A stretch of DNA of 64,000 nt from Seleniivibrio woodruffii (GCF_029267515.1 NZ_JAJUIS010000001.1:186001-250000), one strand, 5' to 3'. Shown: positions 10,778-21,790, counted from the stretch's first letter. Made by a program: numbers and translations. The notes: generated by a model from the sequence alone, not told the origin.

Positions 10778-12325
10778 ATGAACAAGCTGACACTCAAAGA
10801 AAAATTTATGATTCTGGGGGCAATCTATATTATTTCCATGCTTTTCTGTTTTTTTATGACATGGCGCATATCGGAGGCTGAAGGTTCTCACGACGTTGCT
10901 TTCAGGCTTTATATGATAATATCAGCTGTGACCTGCGCAATCTTCTTTGTGATAATATACAAAGTCTTCAAAGAGATAGTAACGCCTCTTCGTGTTATGC
11001 GCGTTGTTCTTGATGAGCTTTCGAAAGGAACAAAGGATCTTACTAAGCGTCTTGAGGACAACGGCGGGGACGACATACGCGGTATGCTCCCGACAATGGT
11101 TCGCAATTTTAACAAATATCTTGATTCTCTGAATAAAGACTATGCAGATACTCTTCTTCTGGTGGGCGACGCCGGGGAACATATCATGCCTGTTTCAACA
11201 GCGATTGTTAAGGTTCGTGATTCTGTTGAGCAGAACGCAGAGATGGCAACTCAGGTTGCCGCCGCAGGCGAGGAAATGGGTGCCACCATAGGGGAGATAT
11301 CAGCATCCGCCGAAGAATCTGCCGACAAGGCGAAAGCGACTGTTGAGCTTGCCAAAGAGGGCGGTCATTCTATAAATCTGGCAAAGGAATCGTCAGAGAA
11401 CATGGCGGTCATAATAGCCAAACTGGAAAGAGAGATTACCACACTGACGGAAAAAGCATCACAGATAGGGGGAGTTATCTCCGTTATCAACGATATATCG
11501 GAACAAACAAACCTGCTTGCTCTCAATGCCGCCATAGAAGCAGCAAGAGCGGGCGAAGCGGGACGCGGATTTGCCGTTGTTGCGGACGAAGTGCGCAAAC
11601 TGGCGGAGAAAACACAGTCCTCCACAAAAGAGATAGAGGTTATGGTCAGCGCCATGACAGGCAGCATTAAAGAGGTGTCCATGGGTGCTGCGGAGGTCGT
11701 TTCAGCGCTGGACGGACAAAAGGATGCCACAGAGAACGCTTACAGCAATTTCCAGACTATCCTGAGCGCCATAGAAGAGCTGGACAGCCTTGTATCCGGT
11801 ATCTCGGCGGCTGTGAGCCAGCAGTCGGCAGCAACAGCACAGATAATGCAGAACGTCACCACTGTTGCCCACAACTCCGACATGACAAAAGAGGTCGTGC
11901 TTGCTCTTGTTAACGATACCGACATGCTTCTTAACAGCATAAAGAGTATATCCGACAAATACTCCAGCTATTCTCTCACCAGCAGGGCATACTATTTCGC
12001 GGCGGCGAAGATTGCCCATATCAACCTTATGAAAGGGCTTTTCGACTGCTACTCCAAAAACCAGTGCAACATAAACCTGCCTACGCATACGACCTGCACC
12101 TTCGGTCAGTTTTACTATGGCAAGGGAATGGAGATTTTCAGAGGAGACCATGATTACACGGCAATGGAAGGACCGCATAAGGATGTGCACTCCATGGCGC
12201 ACAGGATAATGGATCTGATAAAATCCGGCAAAAAGCACGAGGCGGAACATTATCTTCCGGAGATGGAATCCATGGTGAGGAACTTTATCGCCATGCTTGA
12301 AAGACTGATAAGCAAATACAAATAG
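10778..12325 (+). CDS. Methyl-accepting chemotaxis protein with C-terminal CZB domain
   Basis: Signalling hairpin [39 protein letters not shown]-terminal HINLMKG...CTFGQFYYG...HKDVH. Confidence 0.93.
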   Translation: MNKLTLKEKFMILGAIYIISMLFCFFMTWRISEAEGSHDVAFRLYMIISAVTCAIFFVIIYKVFKEIVTPLRVMRVVLDELSKGTKDLTKRLEDNGGDDIRGMLPTMVRNFNKYLDSLNKDYADTLLLVGDAGEHIMPVSTAIVKVRDSVEQNAEMATQVAAAGEEMGATIGEISASAEESADKAKATVELAKEGGHSINLAKESSENMAVIIAKLEREITTLTEKASQIGGVISVINDISEQTNLLALNAAIEAARAGEAGRGFAVVADEVRKLAEKTQSSTKEIEVMVSAMTGSIKEVSMGAAEVVSALDGQKDATENAYSNFQTILSAIEELDSLVSGISAAVSQQSAATAQIMQNVTTVAHNSDMTKEVVLALVNDTDMLLNSIKSISDKYSSYSLTSRAYYFAAAKIAHINLMKGLFDCYSKNQCNINLPTHTTCTFGQFYYGKGMEIFRGDHDYTAMEGPHKDVHSMAHRIMDLIKSGKKHEAEHYLPEMESMVRNFIAMLERLISKYK

Positions 12326-12349
12326 GGAGCTGCAAGGCTCCCTTTTTAG
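12324..12349. terminator. Terminator between convergent MCP and GGDEF genes
   Basis: AGGGAGC-tgcaa-GGCTCCCTTTTT hairpin. Confidence 0.75.
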
Positions 12350-13128
12350 TCCAAAGGGCTTGCCACCCTGTTTCTTCCCTTCTGCTTGGCGAGATACAGA
12401 TATTTATCCGCCTGCTCCACCAGTTTTTCAACGCTGTCAATACCGGCATCCGCAGGCATCATAACAGCACCTATGCTGAGAGTAACGCTGAACCTGCTGC
12501 GCACCGGACCGAACATCATGCGGGCTACGTTCTCGCGTATTTTTTCCGCGACCAGAACACCGCGTTTCAAATCGGTATAAGGCAGGATAACACCGAACTC
12601 GTCTCCGCCGAAACGTCCGCATACATCAGTCTTACGGATTGTGGCAGTCACTGTTTTAGCGGTTTCGCGAAGCACAGTGTCCCCTGTCGTATGACCATAT
12701 CCATCGTTAATGCCTTTAAAGTTGTCTATATCGAAAAGCAGCAGACAGAATATCCCGTCTGGAAAACGCATATTCTTGTTGAACTCCATCTCTAGCAGTT
12801 CAATAAGAGCGCGTCTGTTGTACACTTCGGTAAGAAAATCCATTCGGGACATATCCATTGCGTCTTTGAAAAAACGGCGCATCTCCATAAGCCTTTTAAC
12901 CGTGAAGTAAGAAACAACGGCAAAAAAAGAAAACAGAAAACCGGTGGCGATGTCAACGACATAGCTCTCATTTTCTGTCATCTGATAAAGCCTGCTCACC
13001 GGCTGGAAATACATAAACGCCGCAAAAAGCATAAGACCGGACGCAATGGCGGCAGCCATATCCTTTTTGAGCGCAAGTTTCATTTCACATACGATGTTTA
13101 AAGTTGATTTGGTCATATCGGTATTCAT
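12346..13128 (-). CDS. Diguanylate cyclase (GGDEF), two TM helices
   Basis: GRFGGDEFGVILP and FDIDNFKGINDGYGHTTGD motifs. Start chosen at MNTDM (SD AAGGTG upstream); ORF is open to 13167. Confidence 0.9.
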   Translation of the reverse strand: MNTDMTKSTLNIVCEMKLALKKDMAAAIASGLMLFAAFMYFQPVSRLYQMTENESYVVDIATGFLFSFFAVVSYFTVKRLMEMRRFFKDAMDMSRMDFLTEVYNRRALIELLEMEFNKNMRFPDGIFCLLLFDIDNFKGINDGYGHTTGDTVLRETAKTVTATIRKTDVCGRFGGDEFGVILPYTDLKRGVLVAEKIRENVARMMFGPVRSRFSVTLSIGAVMMPADAGIDSVEKLVEQADKYLYLAKQKGRNRVASPLD

Positions 13129-13249
13129 AAAAGGCACCTTTTTTGTGTGGTATAAATTATAAGACAATAATTAATAAAATGTGACTCCCATTAATAGGAG
13201 GTCGAAAAATATATTTGCCTTAATCAGCCTATTTTGTCAAAATGTCCGT

Positions 13250-14737
13250 ATGAACATAAAACCTGCTTTCAGACGTTTTTTGAGCCTGCAGATAAAGATA
13301 ACATCAATCATATTTCTGATTATGATGAGCTTCAGCTACGTTGTTGCCCACAAAATGAGTGAAAACGTTAAGCAGCAGACCTTTCAGATAACAAAAAACT
13401 ATATCGAAAGTATTCCTTCGCTTATTTATAACTCCATGTACAACTTTATGCTGAACGGAGACAGGCAGTCCATAAACCGCCTTGTGCAGCACCTTGAAAA
13501 AGACAACAACATAATGGGCGTACATATTTTCAACAACAAATGGAAGCTCACCGAGTCGCTGCCGGAACTGGTGCACAAATATGACAAATCGTATATAGAC
13601 ACAATAGTTAAAAATCACACAAATGAAGGCTTCAAAGAAACGGTTATAAACGGAACGCGGGTGATGTCCTATTATACCCCGATACCTAACGCGCCGGAGT
13701 GCCATCTCTGCCATCTTCAGGAGGAAGGGGAGATACTGGGCCACCTTAACATTAACATCAACCTGACCTATCTCACGGAGATACTTGAGCGTGACGCAAC
13801 GAACATCAAGGCGATTCTGATCATCTCAAACATCGTGCTTTTCGTCGTGCTGACAGTGCTTATAAACCTGATGGTAATCAGCCCTGTAAAGAGGATTGAA
13901 CATGCAATGCAGGAGGTCGCCAACAACAACCTTGAGGTGCGGCTCGACGCTGATTCCGAAGACGAGTTCGGGAGGATGTCACGCCTGTTCAATTATATGG
14001 TATACTCCCTGCGCAAATCGTTCCGCACGGTTTCCGGCATCCATAAAAGTATGCTCCACAACGACAGGCTCATGACCATCGGAACTCTTGCCGCCGCTGT
14101 CAGCCACGAGATAAAGAACCCTCTTAACTCCATAATGCTTACATCTGACATACTTTCCATGCGCTGCAGGGAACAGCAGGAACTGACAAACCGCATAGCC
14201 TCCGATGCGGAGCGTATAAAAGATATAATAGACAACACACTGAATTTCTCCCGTATCGATGATGAACGTCACAACAGCATAATAAATATGAACAAGTTTG
14301 TTGACGACCTTTGCCACTATGCCGACAGAACTCTTTTCAAATGGACGGAGATACCCTTCCGCACAGACGTGGCAAAAAATCTCGGATACATATACGCAAA
14401 CCCCGTGCATCTTGAGCAGATATTCCTGAACATTCTCCGCAACGCGTCGGAAGCTGTGGAAAACAACGACAGCCCCGTCATAACACTTACGGCGTACCGC
14501 AGAAACAACGAAACGGTTATCTCTGTCAGAGACAACGGAGCGGGGATTCCTGCCGGAATGAAAGACATGATCTTCAACGAATTTTATACCACAAAGCAGA
14601 ACGGTACAGGCATAGGGCTTTACATTGTCAAGGAACTGACCGACAGATACAAAGGAAAGGTAAATTTTGAATCGGAACAGGGAAGAGGAACCGTATTTTC
14701 GGTTGTTCTCCCCACAAACAGAGAACCGGAGATGTAA
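13250..14737 (+). CDS. Membrane sensor histidine kinase (HAMP-HisKA-HATPase) with periplasmic CxxCH motif
   Basis: AAVSHEIKNPLNSIML H-box, VRDNGAGIP, GTGIGLYIVKEL; periplasmic segment PNAPECHLCHLQEEGEILGHLNI. ORF open upstream to 13181. Confidence 0.9.
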   Translation: MNIKPAFRRFLSLQIKITSIIFLIMMSFSYVVAHKMSENVKQQTFQITKNYIESIPSLIYNSMYNFMLNGDRQSINRLVQHLEKDNNIMGVHIFNNKWKLTESLPELVHKYDKSYIDTIVKNHTNEGFKETVINGTRVMSYYTPIPNAPECHLCHLQEEGEILGHLNININLTYLTEILERDATNIKAILIISNIVLFVVLTVLINLMVISPVKRIEHAMQEVANNNLEVRLDADSEDEFGRMSRLFNYMVYSLRKSFRTVSGIHKSMLHNDRLMTIGTLAAAVSHEIKNPLNSIMLTSDILSMRCREQQELTNRIASDAERIKDIIDNTLNFSRIDDERHNSIINMNKFVDDLCHYADRTLFKWTEIPFRTDVAKNLGYIYANPVHLEQIFLNILRNASEAVENNDSPVITLTAYRRNNETVISVRDNGAGIPAGMKDMIFNEFYTTKQNGTGIGLYIVKELTDRYKGKVNFESEQGRGTVFSVVLPTNREPEM

Positions 14738-14827
14738 TTTCCACCTATCCTCGGTATTGATAAACAGACCTCAACCTGATATAAGATACAGATAGGGTTT
14801 TATTCAAACCCATGGCACGGAGATATT

Positions 14828-15337
14828 ATGCAGACAGGTATCAAAAAGCTCTGGGCGCCGTGGCGCATGTCATATATCAGCAAACTGGGCGGAAAGGACG
14901 AAGGATGTATCTTCTGCTCAAAGCCGAAACAACAGAACGACCGGGATAATCTTATCCTTTACCGGGGAAAGACAGCGTTCATTATAATGAACCTGTACCC
15001 ATACAATAACGGTCATTGCATGGTGATACCCTACAAACACACGTCGGATTTCACCGAACTCACAGATGAAGAGATGCTTGAGCTGATGCAGCTTACCAGG
15101 CTGACCATAAAAGTGTTCAAGAAAGTGTTCAACCCCGAAGGATTTAACACGGGATTCAACCTCGGCAGAGCCGCAGGAGCAGGCATAAGCCAGCACATCC
15201 ACCTGCACGTGCTTCCGAGATGGGTCGGCGATACGAACTTTATGCCCGTTCTTGGCGAAACAAGGGTCATCGGCGAACATATCTTCGATACCTACGACAA
15301 ACTGAAAAAAGTATTCGACGAGGAGACAAAAGCATGA
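14828..15337 (+). CDS. HIT family protein
   Basis: ISQHIHLHVLPRW histidine triad; N-terminal CIFC. Confidence 0.92.
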   Translation: MQTGIKKLWAPWRMSYISKLGGKDEGCIFCSKPKQQNDRDNLILYRGKTAFIIMNLYPYNNGHCMVIPYKHTSDFTELTDEEMLELMQLTRLTIKVFKKVFNPEGFNTGFNLGRAAGAGISQHIHLHVLPRWVGDTNFMPVLGETRVIGEHIFDTYDKLKKVFDEETKA

Positions 15338-15633
15338 GAGCCATAGCAGGACTTATTAAAATAGCCGTTACACTGGTTATAATCGTTTTTGCAATTATGA
15401 ACGTTGACAACGTTGAGGTTAAATATTTCTTCGGTCAGCCGACGCTTAAAATGCCGCTGTTCATAGTCATTCTCGGCTCTATGCTCTTCGGCATCGTGCT
15501 TGCCACGCTGATGTATTATCTCGACAGATTTAAAATGTCGCACCAGATAAGCAGTCTGAAAAAGCAGGTTAAAAAGCAGGATGACGAGCTTGAACGCCTG
15601 CGCAACATCCCCTTTATGGACAAAATGGACTAA
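15334..15633 (+). CDS. lapA: LapA-like (DUF1049) membrane protein
   Basis: ATGA overlap with HIT gene; two TM helices then coiled coil: FAIMNVDNVEVKYFFGQPTLKMPLFIVILGSMLFGIVLATLMYY. Confidence 0.8.
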   Translation: MRAIAGLIKIAVTLVIIVFAIMNVDNVEVKYFFGQPTLKMPLFIVILGSMLFGIVLATLMYYLDRFKMSHQISSLKKQVKKQDDELERLRNIPFMDKMD

Positions 15634-15645
15634 TCAGAGGACTGC

Positions 15646-16635
15646 ATGAAATACAGCACCGATTTTTTAAAAGGACTTTCCGCTCTCACAGAGGGCAACT
15701 ATGAAAAAGCAGCGTCTTTCCTTAAAAACGCGGCTATGGATAACAAAGAACGCATCGAGGCGTACTACACAGCCGGACTTGTCTTCAAAAAGCTCGGACA
15801 ATACGACAAGGCTGCGTATGTTATTGAGACCATACTCAGAAGCGACGACGTTGACAGCCACACAAAGCGTACTCTTAACGTTGAACTTGGCAAGATAATG
15901 TTTGCCGCAGGCAACTTTAAACAGGCAGCAAAACAGCTTGAAATGACCTCCGACCCCGACGGTATCATGCTTAAAGCGAAGGCGCTCCGCGAAACAGGAC
16001 AGTTTGACGAAGCCGCGAACACATATAAATCCCTTGCCCGCATGACAGGCATGAACCTGGACAACGAAATAGGATACTGTTACTACCGCTGTGTCGTCAC
16101 AGACAAACAGGAAGGCTACACCAAGTGTTTTGCTCAGGCACTTAAATACATACCCAAATCAAGGGTTCTCCGCATGGCGCTCATCGACCAGCATCTGCTG
16201 GAGGGCAGAGGCGCAAAGGCCGTTGAAGAGATAGAGAGCTTCATTCAGGACGGGCTGACAGCAACCCATCACGACATGATGAAGTTTCAGACCATCTTCT
16301 TTGACGAAGGCAAGTTCGAATGGCTTGTCCGCCACTGTCTTAAACGCATAAACGCGGGTTCCGACAATCCGTTCAACTATACGTATGTAATCTCCCGATA
16401 TCTTTCCACAGGCAACAAGGACAAGGCGGAGGCGTTCATCGACAGATATGTGAAAAACTTCGGTCCCACCAACATTATAGCCCGCGCGTCGCTCTCCATT
16501 GAGCATAACGCTATGCTGGCTCTGGTGCTGGAACACGCGGATTTTTATAAATGCACCGCGTGCGGCTCCACAGCGAAGGACTACTCCGACACTTGCAAGG
16601 CATGTCACTCGTTTGAAACCTTAAAACCTATGTAA
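15646..16635 (+). CDS. lapB: LapB-like TPR protein with C-terminal rubredoxin-type zinc ribbon
   Basis: TPR repeats and terminal YKCTACGSTAKDYSDTCKACHSFETL; directly downstream of lapA. Confidence 0.75.
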   Translation: MKYSTDFLKGLSALTEGNYEKAASFLKNAAMDNKERIEAYYTAGLVFKKLGQYDKAAYVIETILRSDDVDSHTKRTLNVELGKIMFAAGNFKQAAKQLEMTSDPDGIMLKAKALRETGQFDEAANTYKSLARMTGMNLDNEIGYCYYRCVVTDKQEGYTKCFAQALKYIPKSRVLRMALIDQHLLEGRGAKAVEEIESFIQDGLTATHHDMMKFQTIFFDEGKFEWLVRHCLKRINAGSDNPFNYTYVISRYLSTGNKDKAEAFIDRYVKNFGPTNIIARASLSIEHNAMLALVLEHADFYKCTACGSTAKDYSDTCKACHSFETLKPM

Positions 16636-16648
16636 GCGGGGTCTTTCT

Positions 16649-19207
16649 GTGAGCAAACCGGAAAAGATCACTCCCATGATGCAGCAGTTTTATGAAATGA
16701 AAGAGAAGCATCAGGGTTCCCTTCTGTTCTTCCGCATGGGGGATTTTTATGAGATGTTCGGCGAAGACGCCGTCACCGCATCAAAAATCCTCGGAATTGC
16801 CCTCACCTCGCGGGAAAAGGACAAAGAGAACGGTATGCCCATGTGCGGCGTACCCCACCACAGCTATCAGGCATACCTTGTGAAACTCCTGAAAGCAGGA
16901 CTTAACGTCGCCATATGCGACCAGCTCGAAGATCCTGCGCAGGCGAAAGGTATTGTGAAACGCGGCGTAACGAAGGTTATGACCCCGGGTACCGTTGTTG
17001 ATGAAGCGGCTCTCCCTGCATCTGACAATAACTTCTTTGCCTGTATATACAAATCCGACAAAAACTACCGCCTGGCATTCGCGGACTCATCCACCGGCGA
17101 GATATACCTCGAACCCGCTACCGAAGAAACCGTAAAGGACATAATAGCCAGATACAGCCCCAAAGAGACCGTGCGCAATTTCAAAGTCACCGACGAAGCA
17201 GATTTCAGCTTTTTCGGCACTTTTTCTGAAAGCCTCGCCCAGCGCGAAGTGGCTGAATATTACAGCGTTGCGGCACTGAAATCTCTTGGAATAGACGATA
17301 ATTTGTTCGCCTGTCCCGTATACATGGCTATCCGGCACCTGCAGCGTGTAATGCTTGACGTTAAACTTCTCAAACCCCGCCTGGTAACTGACGACGAAAG
17401 GGTTTATCTGGACAGCGTGGCTTCCTCCACTCTTGAACTGGTGAAAAACAGCAGGGACGGCGGCGAGGAGAACACCCTTTTCTCCGTTCTGAACCATACA
17501 CAGACCACTATGGGGTCGCGGCTTCTGAAAAAATGGCTGCTGAACCCGCTGCGCAATGTGGAAAATATCCGCAGACGGCAGGAGATAACTGAATTTTTCA
17601 TCAACAGACAGGACACTGCGGACGGGCTTAGAAACCAGCTCTCCGAAGTTTACGACGTTGAACGTATCGCCACCAGAATAGGTGCCAACAGATGCAATGC
17701 GAAAGATCTCGTATGGCTTAAAAACTCAACCAAGACCTTCCCCATCATAAAATACATGCTGGAAAGCTGCGACAATCCGCTCATAGCCGAAATGGCTGCG
17801 GGATTTGACGCTCTGGACGACCTTACAGGACTTATCGACGGCGCCATAGACGACAATCCGCCCATGACTCTTATGGATGGAGGATTAATCCGCGCCGGAT
17901 ATAACGCCGAAGTGGACGAGCTGCGCGACATAAAGGACAACAGCAAAAACATCCTCATGAAAATTGAGGCGCGGGAAAAAAGCGCCACAGGTATCAGCAC
18001 CCTCAGGGTGAAATACAACAAAGTTTTCGGATATTACATCGAAGTTTCAAAGGGTGCTCTGGACAAGGTGCCATACCACTACGTCCGTAAGCAGACAATA
18101 GTAAACGGTGAAAGATACATAATCCCAGAGCTTAAAGAGCTGGAAGACAAGATTCTCAATGCCGATTCCAGACTTTTTGCACTGGAATATGAGATTTTCA
18201 CTGAAATCAGACTGAAAATAGCGGAAAACGCACAGCGCATCAGAAATTCGGCATCCGTTGCGGCGGAACTGGACGTACTCCTGTCGTTTGCAAAAGCCGC
18301 TGTGAAAAACAACTACGTCAAACCGCACGTCACTGACAGCGACGCCATAATCATAAAAGACGGCAGACACCCAGTTGTCGAGCGGAACATCAGAAACGGC
18401 TACGTTCCCAACGATGTAGAGATGAACACGGCGGACAGCCGACTTTCCATCATCACAGGTCCCAACATGGCGGGTAAATCAACCTATCTGCGAATGTGCG
18501 CGCTCATTACGATGATGGCGCATACAGGTTCCTTCGTTCCGGCAGCCTCAGCGGAGATAGGACTTGTGGACAGGATATTCACCCGTGTGGGCGCAAGCGA
18601 CAACCTCGCCGGTGGAGAATCGACTTTCATGGTGGAGATGGTGGAAACTTCCAACATTCTCAATAATGCCACTGAAAAGTCACTGCTTATCCTTGACGAG
18701 ATAGGCAGGGGTACATCTACCTTCGACGGCGTTTCAATAGCGTGGTCAATAGCCGAATACATCGCCGACAAAGTAAAAGCAAAAACTCTCTTTGCAACCC
18801 ATTACCACGAAATGACAGACATAGCCATGACCAATGCAGGCGTTAAGAACCTTGCAACTCAGGTACTTGAGCACAAGGGCGAGCTTATCTTCATGCGCAA
18901 GGTTATAGAGGGCACCGCAGACAAGAGCTACGGAATACACGTTGCGGAGCTTGCGGGACTGCCCAAAAAAGTGGTCAAGCGGTCTTACGAAATATTAAAA
19001 AACCTTGAAAAGAATGAGCTTTCTCCTCATGGTATAGTGAATACCCCCAGGAGCGGGAAGGATACGGGCGGAGTTGTGCAGACTATGCTGGTGTTCGACG
19101 ACCACCCTGTTGTGGATGAGCTTAGAAAACTCGACCTTAACAGCATCACCCCCCTCATGGCGCTGAATGTACTTGCAGCCATGAAGGAAAAGGCGGACAA
19201 GGAATGA
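16649..19207 (+). CDS. mutS: DNA mismatch repair protein MutS
   Basis: 852 aa; MMQQFYEMKEKHQGSLLFFRMGDFYEMF, ITGPNMAGKSTYLR, LDEIGRGTSTFDG. Confidence 0.98.
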   Translation: MSKPEKITPMMQQFYEMKEKHQGSLLFFRMGDFYEMFGEDAVTASKILGIALTSREKDKENGMPMCGVPHHSYQAYLVKLLKAGLNVAICDQLEDPAQAKGIVKRGVTKVMTPGTVVDEAALPASDNNFFACIYKSDKNYRLAFADSSTGEIYLEPATEETVKDIIARYSPKETVRNFKVTDEADFSFFGTFSESLAQREVAEYYSVAALKSLGIDDNLFACPVYMAIRHLQRVMLDVKLLKPRLVTDDERVYLDSVASSTLELVKNSRDGGEENTLFSVLNHTQTTMGSRLLKKWLLNPLRNVENIRRRQEITEFFINRQDTADGLRNQLSEVYDVERIATRIGANRCNAKDLVWLKNSTKTFPIIKYMLESCDNPLIAEMAAGFDALDDLTGLIDGAIDDNPPMTLMDGGLIRAGYNAEVDELRDIKDNSKNILMKIEAREKSATGISTLRVKYNKVFGYYIEVSKGALDKVPYHYVRKQTIVNGERYIIPELKELEDKILNADSRLFALEYEIFTEIRLKIAENAQRIRNSASVAAELDVLLSFAKAAVKNNYVKPHVTDSDAIIIKDGRHPVVERNIRNGYVPNDVEMNTADSRLSIITGPNMAGKSTYLRMCALITMMAHTGSFVPAASAEIGLVDRIFTRVGASDNLAGGESTFMVEMVETSNILNNATEKSLLILDEIGRGTSTFDGVSIAWSIAEYIADKVKAKTLFATHYHEMTDIAMTNAGVKNLATQVLEHKGELIFMRKVIEGTADKSYGIHVAELAGLPKKVVKRSYEILKNLEKNELSPHGIVNTPRSGKDTGGVVQTMLVFDDHPVVDELRKLDLNSITPLMALNVLAAMKEKADKE

Positions 19208-19716
19208 CGCTTGCAGGTTTCCTGTCGTTCTATTCAAATCTGACGCTCACAGTTTGCGTTGCATTCGCCGCAATCCCTTTCTGGGTACCTGTCGGCGCGG
19301 CGTTGATGCAGGATGCCGATCTAACCCTTATGCTTCTTGTGACAGCCGCATCCGTCGCATCGAAAATATACGCAAAAAGCGCTGTTAAAGCGCATCTCTT
19401 CACCTCTGAAACCTCTTTTTCAACTGCTTTTCTGATTATAACCGGCATAGGCATGATGGCTGTTCTGATGGTTTACGGCGCGTCCGGCACAGAGGGCGAC
19501 ATAGGTATTGCCGCCATATGCGTTACTCTCATCATAATGTTCTTTTTCCGGCAGTTCAGAGAGTCTGTTCAGTGGACAAGAACAATGATTCATCTGCTCA
19601 TCTTTTTTCTCTGGTTCGGTTTTCTCAACTCAGGCGAACCCGTATACGCCTATGGGGCAATATCCCTCTATTTTATACAGTTCTACCGCAGATTCAACAG
19701 AGCGGCAGCGGTATGA
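19204..19716 (+). CDS. Hypothetical multi-TM membrane protein
   Basis: Overlaps the mutS stop (ATGA); strongly hydrophobic; overlaps next gene. Confidence 0.7.
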   Translation: MTLAGFLSFYSNLTLTVCVAFAAIPFWVPVGAALMQDADLTLMLLVTAASVASKIYAKSAVKAHLFTSETSFSTAFLIITGIGMMAVLMVYGASGTEGDIGIAAICVTLIIMFFFRQFRESVQWTRTMIHLLIFFLWFGFLNSGEPVYAYGAISLYFIQFYRRFNRAAAV

Positions 19717-20474
19717 CTTTTAACTGCGTATCTTCCGGCAGTTCCGGCAACTGCTATTTCCTTGAACTTGACGACAGAGTTGTATTCGTAGACTGCGGCG
19801 TCACCATGAAGAGCATCCTATCAGCAATCGACATAACCCGTTTTCAGGGTAAAGAGATACAGCTCTTCATAACCCACGAGCACCACGACCATGTGAGCGG
19901 TCTGAAGCCTTTCATAAACAGATTTTCACCTAAAATATTCGCAAGCGAAGGCACGGCGTCCGCACTTTACGGCACGGTCGGAACCACATCCCACATTTAC
20001 GTTCTCGACGGCGGCTGCGAATATGACATAGACGGGGTTTCGGTTATTCCATTCGACATAAACCACGACAGCAACGAGCCTTTCGGCTATCGCATAAACC
20101 TCGGAGAAAAGGTTGTCACCTTCGCAACAGACCTTGGAATTGTATCGAAAGAAGTGGAAAAATTTCTGTGCTGCACAGACGTGCTGGTTCTGGAATCGAA
20201 TTATGAACCGAAACTGCTGGAAGCGGGCAAATATCCCGCATATCTGAAAAAAAGGATAGCGTCACAAAAGGGGCATCTGTCAAACAAGGATGCGGTGAAA
20301 CTTCTCAGCACCATTTGCGATACAGGGCTCGGTAAGGTCTTTCTCGCACATGTCAGCGAGGAGAACAACGACTACGAGCTCCTTGAAAACTATGCGAAAT
20401 ACTGCCGTAAAAACTTCAACATAGAGACCAGCGTCCTGCGCAAAGAGACCCCGCGAACCGGAATACTATTTTAA
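19713..20474 (+). CDS. Metallo-beta-lactamase-fold hydrolase (YycJ/WalJ-like)
   Basis: FNCVSSGSSGNCYFLE and FITHEHHDHVSGL motifs; start taken at ATG 19713, the track ORF extends further upstream. Confidence 0.88.
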   Translation: MTFNCVSSGSSGNCYFLELDDRVVFVDCGVTMKSILSAIDITRFQGKEIQLFITHEHHDHVSGLKPFINRFSPKIFASEGTASALYGTVGTTSHIYVLDGGCEYDIDGVSVIPFDINHDSNEPFGYRINLGEKVVTFATDLGIVSKEVEKFLCCTDVLVLESNYEPKLLEAGKYPAYLKKRIASQKGHLSNKDAVKLLSTICDTGLGKVFLAHVSEENNDYELLENYAKYCRKNFNIETSVLRKETPRTGILF

Positions 20475-21790
20475 ACGATGTCCTCTTCGTCCTCTGTCTT
20501 AACCTGCACGCGTACCTTTGTAATACGTTTATCCTGCACCTCTTCCGCTGTGAATACAAAATTGTTCCACTCCGCGGTGTCACCCGTAACGGGTATCCTG
20601 TCCAGAAGCCCTGTGACAAAGCCGCCCACTGTGTCAAACTCGTCCACAGGAAATTCAGCCAGAAAGAAGTCACGCAGACGGAACAGATTAAGAGTGCCGT
20701 CCACAACGAATATGTTTCCCCCGCTCTCGGTTATCTCAAGCTCTTCCTCATCATATTCGTCAACTATGCTACCCACTATCTCTTCGAGAAGATCTTCCAC
20801 CGTAACAATACCAGCTGTGCCTCCGTATTCGTCTATTGCGACTGCCATCTGACGTTTGTTTGCCTGCATATCGGTGAAAAGAAGATCCAGCCGTTTCGTC
20901 TCCGGCACAAACATAGGCTCACGCATCATCTCTGACAGCGTGAATCCTGCACCTGTCGGGTTATCCGCAAGGAAGCTGAGTACGTCCTTAGACTGCAAAA
21001 TACCGACAATGTTGTCTATGTTCTCTTTATATATGGGGATACGTGAGTACTGCTCGGTTTTCAGAACCTTTATGGTCTCTTCGAATCCGGCGTCCAATGG
21101 CAGTGCGCATATTTTTATGCGGTGCGTCATGATATCTGCCACGTTCTTGTTGTTGAAATCGAAGATGTTGTTGATCATCTGTTTTTCGCTTTCGTGGATG
21201 GTTCCGCGCTCCTCGCCGACGTCCACCATCATTCTAATCTCCTCTTCAGTGACGTTTTCGTCCTCCTCTTCTGGGTTAACCCCCGCAAGACGTACAAAAA
21301 AATTCGTCGAAAGAGAGAGTAGTTTTACAAAAGGAGCCGTGCTGACATAAAGTACATGCAGAGGTTTCGCAGTCAGCCTGGCTATATATTCCGCCTTTTT
21401 CATGGCAAGGCGCTTAGGCACCAGTTCGCCAAGAACAAGTGTGAAATAGGAAAGAATAAGTGTAATAAATACCATTGAAATGGTTTTCAGCCATTGTTCG
21501 GGTATAGCCGGAAACGTGCTTGCAAAGTAACGCGCCGACCTGTCAGCAAAAGTTTCCGAAGCATAGGCACTGGCAAGAAACCCCGCCAGGGTGATGCCTA
21601 TCTGTATGGTTGCAAGGAACCTGCCCGGTTCTTTCAGAAGCGACTGTATCAATATCGCTTTTTTGTCCCCGCTCTCAGCCTGAATCCTCAGTTTGTTGTC
21701 GTTCAGAGAAATGAGCGCTATTTCCGATGCCGCAAAAAATGCGTTCAGAAGTATAAGAAACACAAGAAAGGTCAGTTCCGTTATCAACAC
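20471..21790 (-). CDS. CNNM/CBS-pair/CorC_HlyC domain membrane protein (hemolysin family)
   Basis: FFAASEIALISLND, two CBS domains, DEYGGTAGIVTVEDLLEEIVGSI. Confidence 0.92.
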   Translation of the reverse strand: MLITELTFLVFLILLNAFFAASEIALISLNDNKLRIQAESGDKKAILIQSLLKEPGRFLATIQIGITLAGFLASAYASETFADRSARYFASTFPAIPEQWLKTISMVFITLILSYFTLVLGELVPKRLAMKKAEYIARLTAKPLHVLYVSTAPFVKLLSLSTNFFVRLAGVNPEEEDENVTEEEIRMMVDVGEERGTIHESEKQMINNIFDFNNKNVADIMTHRIKICALPLDAGFEETIKVLKTEQYSRIPIYKENIDNIVGILQSKDVLSFLADNPTGAGFTLSEMMREPMFVPETKRLDLLFTDMQANKRQMAVAIDEYGGTAGIVTVEDLLEEIVGSIVDEYDEEELEITESGGNIFVVDGTLNLFRLRDFFLAEFPVDEFDTVGGFVTGLLDRIPVTGDTAEWNNFVFTAEEVQDKRITKVRVQVKTEDEEDIV

